A program made the position numbers and the translations under genes. The notes below the pieces were generated by a model. That model had not been told where the DNA came from. It ran no database searches and saw only the letters and a list, made by a program, of their open reading frames with translations. Of a stretch of 64,000 nucleotides of DNA, positions 44,292 through 53,704 are shown in pieces. The stretch's first letter is position 1, and each line of letters begins with the position of its first letter. Source of the DNA: Chryseobacterium oryctis (GTDB taxonomy: Bacteria; Bacteroidota; Bacteroidia; Flavobacteriales; Weeksellaceae); NCBI RefSeq assembly GCF_025971925.1, contig NZ_JAPDHV010000002.1, forward strand, positions 368,003 to 432,002, in the 5' to 3' direction.

Positions 44292-45392
44292 TTATTTTAT
44301 CACTTTAAAAATTTCGTCTACAATCTCTTTTGCAGCATTTGGCTTGGCAAAGTATTTAAGATTTTCAGACATTTCTTTTCTTACATTTTCATTTTCGCAG
44401 ATTTCTGAAAGGGTATTCCAGAATTTTTCCTGCATTTCAGAGTCTTTTACCATTCTGGCAGCACCTTTTTCAACAAGATTCATCGCATTTTTGGTTTGGT
44501 GGTCTTCCGCTGCAAAAGGGAAGGGCACCAATACAACAGGTTTTTGTGCAACCGCTAACTCCGAAATGGCAATTGCTCCTGCTCTTGAAACAATAATATC
44601 CGCCGCAGAATATGCTGTTACCATATCTTTGATGAACTCAAGAATCTGAATATTTCCACTGTTAATATTTTTTGTTTCTTCAATAATATCTTTATAATCT
44701 AGCTTTCCCGTTTGCCAGATAAGCTGATAATCTTTGTCTATAATTTGGTCTAAATTTGCTTTCCAAGCATTATTCAATGTTCTTGAACCTAAAGAACCTC
44801 CTACGGATAGAATGGTAAGTTTATTTTTATCTAAACCAATTATCTCTTTAGCCTGAGCTGCATCTTTCATTCCTGAAACAATATTTTCACGAATAGGATT
44901 ACCCAGAAATTTTATTTTTTCTGCAGGAAAGCCTTCTACTTTCGGATAAGCCGTAAAGACAGCTTGTGCTTTTTTACTTAAAATTTTATTCGTTACTCCT
45001 GCATGTGCATTTTGTTCCTGAATAAAAATCGGGATTCCTAATTTGCTCGCTTCATATAAAGCAGGTCCGCTTGCAAAGCCGCCTGTTCCCACCGCAAAAT
45101 CTGGAGCAAATTTTTTGATTATCTTCTTTGATTTTGATAAACTTTTTAAAATTTTAAAAGGCAATCCTAAGTTTGATAATATATTTCCTCTGTCGATTCC
45201 TGCGATGTCAATTCCTTCAATTTTATAGCCAGCCTGAGGAACTTTTTCCATTTCCATTTTTCCGTTGGCTCCAATGAACAAAAACTCAGTATCTGGAAAT
45301 CTTTTTTTGATTTCATCAGCAATCGCAATGGCAGGAAATATATGACCTCCTGTTCCTCCGCCGGATAATAATACTTTTAGTTTTTTACTCAT
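44292..45392 (-). CDS. murG: UDP-GlcNAc:lipid I N-acetylglucosaminyltransferase
   Basis: A 366-residue GT-B glycosyltransferase that makes lipid II at the inner face of the membrane. Motifs are LLSGGGTGGHIFPAIAIA (8-26), FAVGTGGFASGPALY, IFIQEQNAHAGVTNKIL and, in the C-terminal half, SVGGSLGSRTLN, VSRAGAIAISELA and PVVLVPFPFAAEDHQ. All fit MurG. It is two bases from both neighbours and is part of the tight murD-ftsW-murG-murC run. Confidence 0.97.
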   Translation of the reverse strand: MSKKLKVLLSGGGTGGHIFPAIAIADEIKKRFPDTEFLFIGANGKMEMEKVPQAGYKIEGIDIAGIDRGNILSNLGLPFKILKSLSKSKKIIKKFAPDFAVGTGGFASGPALYEASKLGIPIFIQEQNAHAGVTNKILSKKAQAVFTAYPKVEGFPAEKIKFLGNPIRENIVSGMKDAAQAKEIIGLDKNKLTILSVGGSLGSRTLNNAWKANLDQIIDKDYQLIWQTGKLDYKDIIEETKNINSGNIQILEFIKDMVTAYSAADIIVSRAGAIAISELAVAQKPVVLVPFPFAAEDHQTKNAMNLVEKGAARMVKDSEMQEKFWNTLSEICENENVRKEMSENLKYFAKPNAAKEIVDEIFKVIK

Positions 45393-45394
45393 TT

Positions 45395-46633
45395 TTATGC
45401 TATATCATTAATTTCTACTATACTTTGTTTTTTGCCCATTCCTTCTTCATCATAAATCTGAATTCTTGAGCTGATATTTAAAATAATTCCTAATTGCAAA
45501 TAGGTTACCAACATTGATGTCCCTCCATAACTTATTAAAGGCAAAGGTTGCCCTGTAACCGGAATAAGATTAACTGCAACGGCTATATTTACAGAGAGTT
45601 GTATGAAAATCATGACTCCGAGGCTGAGAACAAGCAACGAACCGAAAAATGCAGGCATTTTACTGGCTATCATGACAATACGAATCATCATGATTAAATA
45701 TAAACATATCAGAAAAGCTGCACCAATCAGTCCATATTCTTCGACAATTACAGCAAAAATAAAGTCGGATGCGGATTGCGGAAGCATTTGTTTTAATGCA
45801 CTTTTTCCGGGACCCATTCCGGTAATTCCACCGTGAACGATGGCTGCTTTTGCCTGCATTACCTGATAGTTTTTTGCCTTTACACTTTCGTCATCTACAT
45901 CTGCAGTTTTTGCTTTGCTTGATGTAAATGTTTCGATTCTACTCATCCATGTATGTACACGGTTTCCGCCAATTAAATTTGTATTTAAAGCAATTAATAA
46001 AAACAAAACAATTGCAACAAATGATGATGAAATAAACCCGGCAATGTATTTCCAATGTAATTGACCAATAATCAATACGATTACGGAAACCATTAAAATC
46101 ATTAATGCTGTAGAACCGTTATCTTTTGCAACTAACACGAAAACCAGTAAAATTGGTCCGAAAATGTACATAATGTTCTCAATCGGAAGTCTTTCTCTGG
46201 TGATTTTCTTGGTTAAGTATCTACACAAATAAATAACTAACATCAAAAATGCAAACGAAGAAGGCTGAAAAGAAATAGGTGTTCCGGGAATTTTTAACCA
46301 CCTTGAAGCACTTGCTCCATCAATGGTTTGTCCTGTAAACATCGTGATAATCAATAGAATAATCATTAACCCGAGTAATATGCTACTGAGTTTTCCGATG
46401 TATTCGTATTTTATCATGCCCACAATTCTCATGATTCCTAAACCTAAGACCACAAAGAACATATGCTTGATAACGTGACCAGTTGTGGTTCCGTTATTTA
46501 CAATATATTCCAGATTCGAACTCGCAGAATATACCGGGAAAATAGAGAATATGGAGATCAATATAATGACCATCCAAAGTACTTTATCTCCCTTTAGAAA
46601 TTCAAATCTGTTTTCTGTATCTTGTTCGTTCAT
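45395..46633 (-). CDS. ftsW: Peptidoglycan polymerase FtsW (SEDS family)
   Basis: A 412-residue membrane protein with about ten helices. SEDS glycosyltransferases polymerise lipid II with a partner PBP. Conserved segments are SFQPSSFAFLMLVIYLCRYL, LIFVLVAKDNGST-like, GITGMGPGKSALKQMLPQ with the following DFIFAVIVEEYGL, and GQPLPLISYGGTSM near the end. Position in the cluster between murD and murG points to FtsW rather than RodA. Its cognate PBP is the protein encoded at 51282. Confidence 0.95.
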   Translation of the reverse strand: MNEQDTENRFEFLKGDKVLWMVIILISIFSIFPVYSASSNLEYIVNNGTTTGHVIKHMFFVVLGLGIMRIVGMIKYEYIGKLSSILLGLMIILLIITMFTGQTIDGASASRWLKIPGTPISFQPSSFAFLMLVIYLCRYLTKKITRERLPIENIMYIFGPILLVFVLVAKDNGSTALMILMVSVIVLIIGQLHWKYIAGFISSSFVAIVLFLLIALNTNLIGGNRVHTWMSRIETFTSSKAKTADVDDESVKAKNYQVMQAKAAIVHGGITGMGPGKSALKQMLPQSASDFIFAVIVEEYGLIGAAFLICLYLIMMIRIVMIASKMPAFFGSLLVLSLGVMIFIQLSVNIAVAVNLIPVTGQPLPLISYGGTSMLVTYLQLGIILNISSRIQIYDEEGMGKKQSIVEINDIA

Positions 46634-46706
46634 ATTTGTAATGAATAATGAAGAATTAATAATTAAGCTTTTGACGTTTAATTTGCTAATTATTCATTGT
46701 TAATTC
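46634..46706. other. Intergenic AT-rich inverted repeat, murD-ftsW
   Basis: The stretch has opposing AATGAATAATGAAGAATTAA and TTAATTCTTAATTTTTT-like segments, a type of AT-rich inverted repeat that recurs near flavobacterial genes. No gene is seen. Confidence 0.4.
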
Positions 46707-48035
46707 TTAATTTTTTAGCACTTGCTCTTTAAATTGATTACCTCTGTCTTCATAACCATTAAACAAATCAAAGCTTGCACAGCAAGGCGATAATAAAACA
46801 GTATCGCCTTTTTTAGCTAAAGACTTTGAAACTTTTACAGCCTCTTCCATGCTTGAGGTATCATATATAAACTCTTTTTTATCTTTAAAGAAGTCTATAA
46901 TTTTTTTATTGTCTATTCCCAGACAAACAATTGCTTTTACTTTCCTTTTGACTAAATCTTCAATTTCTGTATAGTCATTACCTTTGTCTTTTCCACCAAC
47001 TATCCATACCGTTGGAGCTTTCATGCTTTCTAAAGCATAATAAGTTGCATTGACATTGGTTGCCTTGCTATCGTTGATGTATTTTACCCCATCAATTTCA
47101 GTAACAAGCTCAAGTCTGTGCTCAACTGCTTGGAAAGTCATCAGTGAGTTTCTAATGCTTTCGTTGCTGATATTTAGTATTTTACCTGCGATTGAAGCGG
47201 CTAAACTGTTGGCTACATTGTGAGTTCCTAATAATGAAAGATCTTCGATTTTCATTGAAAATTCATCTTGTAGCTTTAGTATAATTTTATCATCATTAAT
47301 AAAACCTCCCTCTGATAATTTTTCTTTTACTGAAAAAGGAATCATTTTAGCTTTTACTTCCAGTTTTTCAAGAATATTTTTACTCATCTCATCATCTTTG
47401 TTGTAGATGAAAAAATTGTCATTTTCTTGATTTTCAGTTATTTTGAATTTTGCTAAAGCATATTCTTCATAATTGTAATTATACTGATCTAAATGATCCT
47501 GAGACAAATTCAATAATAAAGAAATATATGGTCTGAAACTCTGAATATCATCCAATTGGAAAGAGCTTACTTCCAATACATAATAGTCATAATTCTCATC
47601 TGCAACCTGTTTCGCAAAACTATAGCCGATATTTCCGCCTAAGCCAACATTTAATCCATCATTTTTAAGGATATAATAGATTAAAGAAGTTGTTGTTGTT
47701 TTTCCGTTACTTCCAGTTATAGCAATTATTTTTGCATCGGTAAACTCTGAAGCAAACTCAATTTCAGAAGAAAGTCTGATACCTTTCTCATGAATTTTGT
47801 TGATAATTTCTGCCTTTTTTGGAATTCCGGGGCTTTTTACAATCCATTCTGCATTTAAAATTCGTTCTTCATCATGGTTTCCTTCTTCAAATTCAATTTC
47901 ATTTTCAGTCAAAAACTGCTTATAGTTATCCTTAATAGTTCCCTTGTCTGAAAGAAAAACTTCCATACCTTGTTTTTTAGCCAAATAAGCAGCGCCGCAT
48001 CCGCTTTCGCCTCCTCCTAAAACAACTATTTTCAT
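46707..48035 (-). CDS. murD: UDP-N-acetylmuramoylalanine--D-glutamate ligase
   Basis: A 442-residue cytoplasmic Mur ligase that adds D-Glu. I chose the ATG at 48035 because it places the MKIVVLGGGESGCGAAYLAKK nucleotide-binding start at residue 1; an in-frame ATG at 48080 adds only unconserved residues. The ATP loop is ITGSNGKTTTTSLIYY. Further motifs are LNLSQDHLDQYNYN, GTHNVANSLAASI, YINDSKATNVNAT and LLSPCCASFD. It lies between mraY and ftsW. Confidence 0.96.
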   Translation of the reverse strand: MKIVVLGGGESGCGAAYLAKKQGMEVFLSDKGTIKDNYKQFLTENEIEFEEGNHDEERILNAEWIVKSPGIPKKAEIINKIHEKGIRLSSEIEFASEFTDAKIIAITGSNGKTTTTSLIYYILKNDGLNVGLGGNIGYSFAKQVADENYDYYVLEVSSFQLDDIQSFRPYISLLLNLSQDHLDQYNYNYEEYALAKFKITENQENDNFFIYNKDDEMSKNILEKLEVKAKMIPFSVKEKLSEGGFINDDKIILKLQDEFSMKIEDLSLLGTHNVANSLAASIAGKILNISNESIRNSLMTFQAVEHRLELVTEIDGVKYINDSKATNVNATYYALESMKAPTVWIVGGKDKGNDYTEIEDLVKRKVKAIVCLGIDNKKIIDFFKDKKEFIYDTSSMEEAVKVSKSLAKKGDTVLLSPCCASFDLFNGYEDRGNQFKEQVLKN

Positions 48036-48093
48036 ATTATTCTGATTTAATGATTGAAGGGTACACATTATGTTCTTCAATTTTAAATTAATT

Positions 48094-49335
48094 TTATCTC
48101 ATTTTTAATGTGATGAGACACACAATCGCCAATATTACCCCAATGATTATCATTCTGTTCACGATTTTGCTTTCGTGAAAACCTCCTTTTTGATAATGAT
48201 GGTGAAGTGGTGACATTCTAAATAATCTATTATTTTGAGCGTATTCCAGCCCGTATTTTCTTTTTCTGTATTTGAAAACAGCAACCTGTAGCATTACAGA
48301 TAGGTTTTCTATTAAAAATATTCCGCACAAGACCGGAATAAGTAATTCTTTTCTTAAGATAATTGCCAAGACAGCTATAACTCCACCTAACATTAAACTT
48401 CCTGTATCTCCCATAAAAACTTGAGCAGGGTAGGTATTGTACCAGAAAAAACCAATAACAGCACCTACCATTGCAACTGCAAAAATGGTGGTTTCACCCA
48501 TGTTTGGAAGGAACATGATGTTGAGGTAATCTGCAAAAATGATGTTTCCTGAAAGGTATGCAAAAAGAGCAAGAGTGAGGAGTATGACTGTACTTGTTCC
48601 TGCAGCCAGACCATCAATCCCGTCAGTGATATTCGCTCCGTTTGAAACGGCTGTTACAATAAATATTACAATAGGTATGAATACAATCCAAGCCCATTCG
48701 TGAGCGTCTTTATCATCCATCCAAAATAGAATTCCGCTATAATCGAATTCGTTATTTTTAGTAAAAGGAACAGTGGAAACAGCAATTTTTTCAGTAGGCA
48801 TAAAGTTCTGCTCTACATTGTTTCGGTTCACCACTTTTGCATCAGCATATTTTCTTTTTACTGTAATATCCGGGTGGAAGTACATTGTTACTCCGACAAT
48901 TAAGCCTAGTCCAACCTGTCCTACAATTTTAAATTTTCCGCTAAGTCCGTCTTTATTTTTCTTTATCTTTTTTAAATAATCATCCAAAAACCCGATTGCA
49001 CCCATCCAAAGCATTGAAACCAATAAAAGAACAATGTAAACGTTTGTAATTCTGGTAAATAACAAAACAGGAATAATGGTTGCTAAAATAATGATAAGCC
49101 CTCCCATTGTAGGAGTTCCTTCTTTTTGTTTTTGTCCGTCTAATCCCAAATCACGAACCAATTCTCCCATTTGTTTTGTTCGCAGGTAGTTGATAACTCT
49201 TTTTCCGTAAACAAGAGCAATGGTTAAAGAGAAAAGTACAGCCATACCTGCACGAAAAGAAATGTATTTTAGCATTCCTAATCCTGGCACATGGATTCCG
49301 TGGCTGGTTAAATATTCATATAGATAGTATAACAT
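48094..49335 (-). CDS. mraY: Phospho-MurNAc-pentapeptide translocase MraY
   Basis: A 413-residue membrane enzyme making lipid I. Ten helices are predicted. Family motifs are [24 protein letters not shown] (the Asp pair), [26 protein letters not shown] and [11 protein letters not shown]. It is about 50 residues longer than E. coli MraY (360). The extra piece, about residues 165-225 with [20 protein letters not shown], is a soluble insert seen in Bacteroidota enzymes. Confidence 0.97.
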   Translation of the reverse strand: MLYYLYEYLTSHGIHVPGLGMLKYISFRAGMAVLFSLTIALVYGKRVINYLRTKQMGELVRDLGLDGQKQKEGTPTMGGLIIILATIIPVLLFTRITNVYIVLLLVSMLWMGAIGFLDDYLKKIKKNKDGLSGKFKIVGQVGLGLIVGVTMYFHPDITVKRKYADAKVVNRNNVEQNFMPTEKIAVSTVPFTKNNEFDYSGILFWMDDKDAHEWAWIVFIPIVIFIVTAVSNGANITDGIDGLAAGTSTVILLTLALFAYLSGNIIFADYLNIMFLPNMGETTIFAVAMVGAVIGFFWYNTYPAQVFMGDTGSLMLGGVIAVLAIILRKELLIPVLCGIFLIENLSVMLQVAVFKYRKRKYGLEYAQNNRLFRMSPLHHHYQKGGFHESKIVNRMIIIGVILAIVCLITLKMR

Positions 49336-49366
49336 AATTTCTTTTTGATTTAAAAATTTAATTTAT

Positions 49367-49756
49367 TTAAAGATTTAAAGATTGTGGCTTCTCAATATTT
49401 TCGTTTAAATATTTAATAAAGTTTGAGATATTAGAAGAAATTTCTCTTGATAGATTGATAACTTCATCAGCATTATTTTTATCTCCCAGTTCTAGTCTTT
49501 TACTCACAATCATCATACTTCTAACTTCGGCACAACTACCTTTTGCAATTTTTAAATACTTAATAAATTGTTTGTTGTTATTATACTCTGAGCCTTCCGC
49601 AATATTATTTGATATTGAAAAACTCGCTCTTTTTATTTGGTTATTAAATTCAAATTCTTTCTCAAGGCTTTTGTCTTGAAGGAATTGATAAACTTTTTCA
49701 ATTAAATCTAAACTTTTGATGTAAACTGGAAAGTTTTCAAAATTTTTTGTCATCAT
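49367..49756 (-). CDS. Four-helix-bundle protein (23S rRNA intervening-sequence type)
   Basis: A 129-residue all-helical protein of the S23/'four helix bundle protein' family, named after proteins encoded in 23S rRNA intervening sequences. The segment IKRASFSISNNIAEGSEYNN is the family signature. I chose ATG 49756; ATG 49753 is equally possible, and the TTG at 49759 would add one residue. Such proteins often occur in repeat-rich or unstable contexts. Here it splits murE and mraY within the division cluster on the same strand, which is unusual. Function is unknown. Confidence 0.85.
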   Translation of the reverse strand: MMTKNFENFPVYIKSLDLIEKVYQFLQDKSLEKEFEFNNQIKRASFSISNNIAEGSEYNNNKQFIKYLKIAKGSCAEVRSMMIVSKRLELGDKNNADEVINLSREISSNISNFIKYLNENIEKPQSLNL

Positions 49757-49801
49757 CAAATTTTTAAATTTTTAAATCAATTCAATCTTTAAATTAACAA
49801 T

Positions 49802-51262
49802 TTACTTACTCATTAATTTCCAAAGCTCATTAATTACTTCTTTGTCATCAAAATGATGTTTCACACCATTTATCTCCTGATATGTTTCATGACCTTTTCC
49901 TGCCACAAGAACAATATCTTTTGGTTCTGCAAATTTTATTGCCATTTTTATTGCCTCTTTTCTATCAGGAATTGAAGTGTATTTGCTGAAGTTTTGAGGC
50001 TCAACACCTGCTTCAATTTCTTTTATAATAGATGAAGGGTCTTCTGTTCTCGGGTTATCAGAAGTGATAATTGCTAATGTTGATTTTTTAGTAGCAATAT
50101 TTCCCATTTCTGGTCTTTTTGAGTGGTCTCTATCACCTCCACATCCGAAAACTGTGATTAATCTTTCGTTTTTGGTTCTGATATCATTAATGCTATCCAG
50201 AATATTTTCTAAAGCATCTGGAGTGTGTGCATAATCTACAATGAAGAAAATTCCACCATCGGATTTAAAAGTTTCAAATCTTCCGGAAACTCTTTTCAAC
50301 TTACTTATTGCCTGAAGAATTTCATCCTGCTCAAAACCAAGTTCAGAAGCAATCCCGAAAACCAATAATAAATTGTATACGTTGAATTTTCCTGTCAATG
50401 TTGTCCAAAATTCTTTTCCGTTGAAGTTTAACAACATTCCGTTGAAATCAACTTCCAACAATTTTCCGTGATAATCTGCCATTGTTTTCAAAGCATAAGA
50501 CTTTTTCTTTGCCTTAGTATTTTGAAGCATGACATTTCCGTTTTTGTCATCAACATTAGTAATTGCAACGGCTGTATCTTCTAAACCATCAAAAAATCTT
50601 TTTTTCGCTTTTAAATATTCTTCAAAAGTTTTATGATAGTCTAAATGGTCGTGTGTAAGGTTGGTAAAACCTGCTATTTTGAAATGAAGACCTTCGATTC
50701 TGTTCTGTACAATTCCGTGAGAACTTACTTCCATGAAAGCAAACTCACAACCTTCTTCTACGGCCTGAGCTAAAATTTTATTGATTGTAATAACGTCAGG
50801 AGTTGTATGTGTAGCCGGAATTACTTTGTCTCCAACCCTAATTTCCACAGTAGAAAGTAAAGCAGAATCATATCCTAAGTTTTTGAAAACATCAAAAAGC
50901 AGGGTAGAAACAGATGTTTTTCCGTTGGTTCCTGTAACTCCGATTAATTTTAATTTTTCGGAAGGATTTCCATAGAAATTGGATGCTAATTGTCCTAAAG
51001 CTTTTGAAGGGTCTTTTACTTTAACATAAGTAATATTCTCAATAATATTTTCGGGGAATTCTTCACAAATAATAGCTTTTGCCCCTTTTTCAATGGAAGA
51101 TGCAATAAATGAATGTCCATCCACAACTGTTCCTCTCATTGCAATGTACAATGAGTTTTCAGTTACCTTCCTACTATCAAATACCAATTCTGAAACTTCA
51201 CAAGTATCATTACCGTGAATTTCTAAAACTGGAATTCTTTTTAATAATTCAATTAATTGCAT
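49802..51262 (-). CDS. murE: UDP-MurNAc-tripeptide synthetase (meso-DAP adding)
   Basis: A 486-residue Mur ligase adding the third amino acid. The ATP loop is GVTGTNGKTSVSTLLF, with THTTPDV, SSHGIVQNRIEG, LTHDHLDYHKTFEEY and DYAHTPDALENIL. The specificity motif SDNPRTEDP (DNPR) indicates meso-diaminopimelate rather than lysine. The carbamylated Lys and KGHETYQ are present. It is between ftsI and the four-helix-bundle gene. Confidence 0.97.
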   Translation of the reverse strand: MQLIELLKRIPVLEIHGNDTCEVSELVFDSRKVTENSLYIAMRGTVVDGHSFIASSIEKGAKAIICEEFPENIIENITYVKVKDPSKALGQLASNFYGNPSEKLKLIGVTGTNGKTSVSTLLFDVFKNLGYDSALLSTVEIRVGDKVIPATHTTPDVITINKILAQAVEEGCEFAFMEVSSHGIVQNRIEGLHFKIAGFTNLTHDHLDYHKTFEEYLKAKKRFFDGLEDTAVAITNVDDKNGNVMLQNTKAKKKSYALKTMADYHGKLLEVDFNGMLLNFNGKEFWTTLTGKFNVYNLLLVFGIASELGFEQDEILQAISKLKRVSGRFETFKSDGGIFFIVDYAHTPDALENILDSINDIRTKNERLITVFGCGGDRDHSKRPEMGNIATKKSTLAIITSDNPRTEDPSSIIKEIEAGVEPQNFSKYTSIPDRKEAIKMAIKFAEPKDIVLVAGKGHETYQEINGVKHHFDDKEVINELWKLMSK

Positions 51263-51281
51263 TTCTTTGATGCTTTATATT

Positions 51282-53273
51282 TTAATTCTGCAGAGACAAA
51301 TAAATTCTCTGATTTTTACTAATTGTTGTACCTTCTAAAGGGAATTGTTCTTTGATTCTTCCTACTCCTTTATATTCAACTCTATATCCTAAATTTTCTA
51401 ATTGAGGAATTACGTTTTTACCAATTAATCCAACTACACTGGGCATTTGCTTGTTATTAACGGCTACCTTCACGTTAGGCTCAACCATTTTATTGAGGTT
51501 TACTTTTTTATCAACAAGCATTTCCTTTTCAATATTTTGAGGTGTTTTTAGGAATGTTTTTCCTGCAATTTCCTTAAAAACGGGTGCAGAAACAGCTCCT
51601 CCATAAAATCCTTTTGATGTATTGGGTTCACTTATCATTACATAACAAGTATACTTCGGATTGTCAGCGGGATAAAATCCTGCGAAAGAAGCACGATATT
51701 TCATAGGACCTGGTAACCAATATTCAAATCTTGCAGTACCGGTTTTTCCTGCCATTTTTAAATTGGGTGTAAAAATACTTTTTGCTGTTCCTTTTTCTAC
51801 GGCTTTTGTTAATGCGCTGGTCATCATTTTAATAGCTTTTTCAGAAGCCATTTTATTGACCATAACTTCAGGTTTTGAGCTGTACATCACCTTTCCGTCT
51901 TTCATGATTTTGTCGATGAATAAAGGCTTGAGCATTTTGCCACCATTAGCAACTCCGTTGTAGAAAGTTGCTAATTGTAATAGGTTGATATTAGACGAAT
52001 ATCCGTAAGATATTGATGCTAATGTCGCAGCATTCCATCTTTTATTTTCAGGTGTTACTATTTTTGGTTTTGTAATTCCTGGAAGCTCAATATCCATTTT
52101 GTCGAATAGCTTCCAACGCTTCAGATGGTCTAGGAAAATCTGAGGTTTTTCTGCATAATATTTCGTAATCAGTTTAGCTGTTCCCACATTACTGGATTTG
52201 GCTAAAACATCACTAATTTCATAAGTTCCACCACCATGACCGTCTGAAATTCTTTGTTTCGCATATACCCAAACTCCATTTCCAACATTTACGGTTGTAT
52301 TTTCATCAATAAAACCATCATCCATCGCAGCCAATAACGAAATCGTTTTAAAAGTAGATCCAGGTTCAATATTATCTTTTAGAGCATAGTTATATGAATC
52401 TTCATAGTTTCCATCTTCATTTCTTTTCAAATTCACCATTGCACGAACCTTCCCTGTCTCAACTTCCATTACGATAACAGTTCCGTGTTTTGCTTCATAA
52501 TTAACAAGTTGTTTTTCTAAAGCTGAGTGTGCAATATCCTGAATTCTCAGGTCTAAGGTAGTATAAACGTCTTCTCCGTCGACAGGTTCTTGAACTTTCC
52601 AGTAATCAATAGGTTTCCATTGAGAAGAGTTAATTCTTTGCTCTAATCTTTTTCCGTCGGTTCCCCTTAAGTATTTTGAAAACGCACCTTCAAGACCAGA
52701 ACTGTATTCACCATTATCCATACCAATGGTTCCGGCTCCGATTTCAGAAGTTGCCAATTCTCTTTTGTAATTTCTGTCTACAATAAAACCACCTTTGTTT
52801 TTACCTTTTTTAAAGATAGGGAATTGTCTTATTCTGTCGTATTGGTCAAAATCAAGACCTTTTGCCAGAGTGTAGTACTGGTTTTTCTTTTTTCTTTGTT
52901 CGTCAAACTTTTTTCTGAACTCACTCCTTGGTTTTCCAAACATTTTGCTTAAAGAATCTGTTAAAGCACCAATATTATTTGTGTAAACAGTATCTTTTAT
53001 TGTTTTGAAATCAAGATAAATGTCATAACGCATTACGGTTGTTGCGAGAATAGAACCATCAGAAGCGAATAAGTTTCCTCGCGCAGCTTTTAATGTCGCT
53101 TCACGGTAGTTTTTATTAATGTAATCGTCTTTAATCTCTTGAACATTAGTGTTTTGAAGGATTACAATTCTTGCCAAAAACATTACAAACACGCACAAAG
53201 CTACCACTGCGAAGAGGTAGCCCCATCTTAACGTTTTTTTACGTTTGTTATCGTATTCATTTTGCTTTTGCAT
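51282..53273 (-). CDS. ftsI: Division transpeptidase FtsI (PBP3) with a PASTA domain
   Basis: A 663-residue membrane-anchored penicillin-binding protein. The ATG at 53273 is used; a TTG at 53285 would add four residues. One transmembrane helix (LFAVVALCVFVMFLARIVIL), a dimerisation region and a transpeptidase domain follow. Active-site motifs are EPGSTFKTIS (SxxK), AKSSNVG (SxN) and AGKTGTARF (KTG). A single C-terminal PASTA domain (about 600-660, MPSVVGLIGKNVIPQ) may bind peptidoglycan. It works with FtsW. The gene overlaps ftsL by 17 bases. Confidence 0.96.
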   Translation of the reverse strand: MQKQNEYDNKRKKTLRWGYLFAVVALCVFVMFLARIVILQNTNVQEIKDDYINKNYREATLKAARGNLFASDGSILATTVMRYDIYLDFKTIKDTVYTNNIGALTDSLSKMFGKPRSEFRKKFDEQRKKKNQYYTLAKGLDFDQYDRIRQFPIFKKGKNKGGFIVDRNYKRELATSEIGAGTIGMDNGEYSSGLEGAFSKYLRGTDGKRLEQRINSSQWKPIDYWKVQEPVDGEDVYTTLDLRIQDIAHSALEKQLVNYEAKHGTVIVMEVETGKVRAMVNLKRNEDGNYEDSYNYALKDNIEPGSTFKTISLLAAMDDGFIDENTTVNVGNGVWVYAKQRISDGHGGGTYEISDVLAKSSNVGTAKLITKYYAEKPQIFLDHLKRWKLFDKMDIELPGITKPKIVTPENKRWNAATLASISYGYSSNINLLQLATFYNGVANGGKMLKPLFIDKIMKDGKVMYSSKPEVMVNKMASEKAIKMMTSALTKAVEKGTAKSIFTPNLKMAGKTGTARFEYWLPGPMKYRASFAGFYPADNPKYTCYVMISEPNTSKGFYGGAVSAPVFKEIAGKTFLKTPQNIEKEMLVDKKVNLNKMVEPNVKVAVNNKQMPSVVGLIGKNVIPQLENLGYRVEYKGVGRIKEQFPLEGTTISKNQRIYLSLQN

Positions 53274-53622
53274 CTGTACTGTCAAGTTTTATTAGCAGTT
53301 TATGAGGGTGGTTTTCCAAGGTCATTAAAGAGTCTTGTGCAACCTCTTTCCCCAATTGCGATTCCATTTTTACTTTTATCAGCTTACTTTGTGCGTAAGC
53401 GTTTCTGGATTTATATTCTTCTGTTTCTTCCTTTAATGCGTTTACAATTTTTATTTTTTTATTGACAAGGTGATTGCTGTAAATCATAGCCATCATTAAT
53501 ACAAACAACAACAAAAAGTACTTGTAGTGTACTTTTATCTCATCACGATTAAGGAAATTACCTTTTATAATATCTATAAAGGTCAGTTTCTTTTGAGGGC
53601 GATATGTTGTTCTTTTTGCCAA
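53257..53622 (-). CDS. ftsL: FtsL-like cell division protein
   Basis: A 121-residue bitopic protein: a basic cytoplasmic start, one helix (YFLLLFVLMMAMIYSNHLV) and a periplasmic leucine-zipper-like coil. The start codon is TTG at 53622, since no ATG lies near; initiation may be weak on purpose. FtsL is identified by topology and by its fixed place between rsmH and ftsI. It overlaps ftsI, as is common. Confidence 0.82.
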   Translation of the reverse strand: MAKRTTYRPQKKLTFIDIIKGNFLNRDEIKVHYKYFLLLFVLMMAMIYSNHLVNKKIKIVNALKEETEEYKSRNAYAQSKLIKVKMESQLGKEVAQDSLMTLENHPHKLLIKLDSTDAKAK

Positions 53623-53636
53623 ATTTTATCTTTTTA

Positions 53637-53690
53637 ACCACCCCGTCAAAAATTTTCATTTTTTGACACCCCTCCAAAGGAGGGGAATGG
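53637..53690. repeat. Double-hairpin intergenic repeat
   Basis: GTCAAAAA (53645-53652) with TTTTTGAC (53660-53667), then CCCCTCC (53669-53675) with GGAGGGG (53679-53685). The combination of a GTCAAAAA hairpin and a CCCCTCC hairpin is a short palindromic element I associate with Flavobacteriales intergenic repeats. No gene is present. Confidence 0.5.
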
Positions 53691-53704
53691 TGAGTGAAAA
53701 TTTT

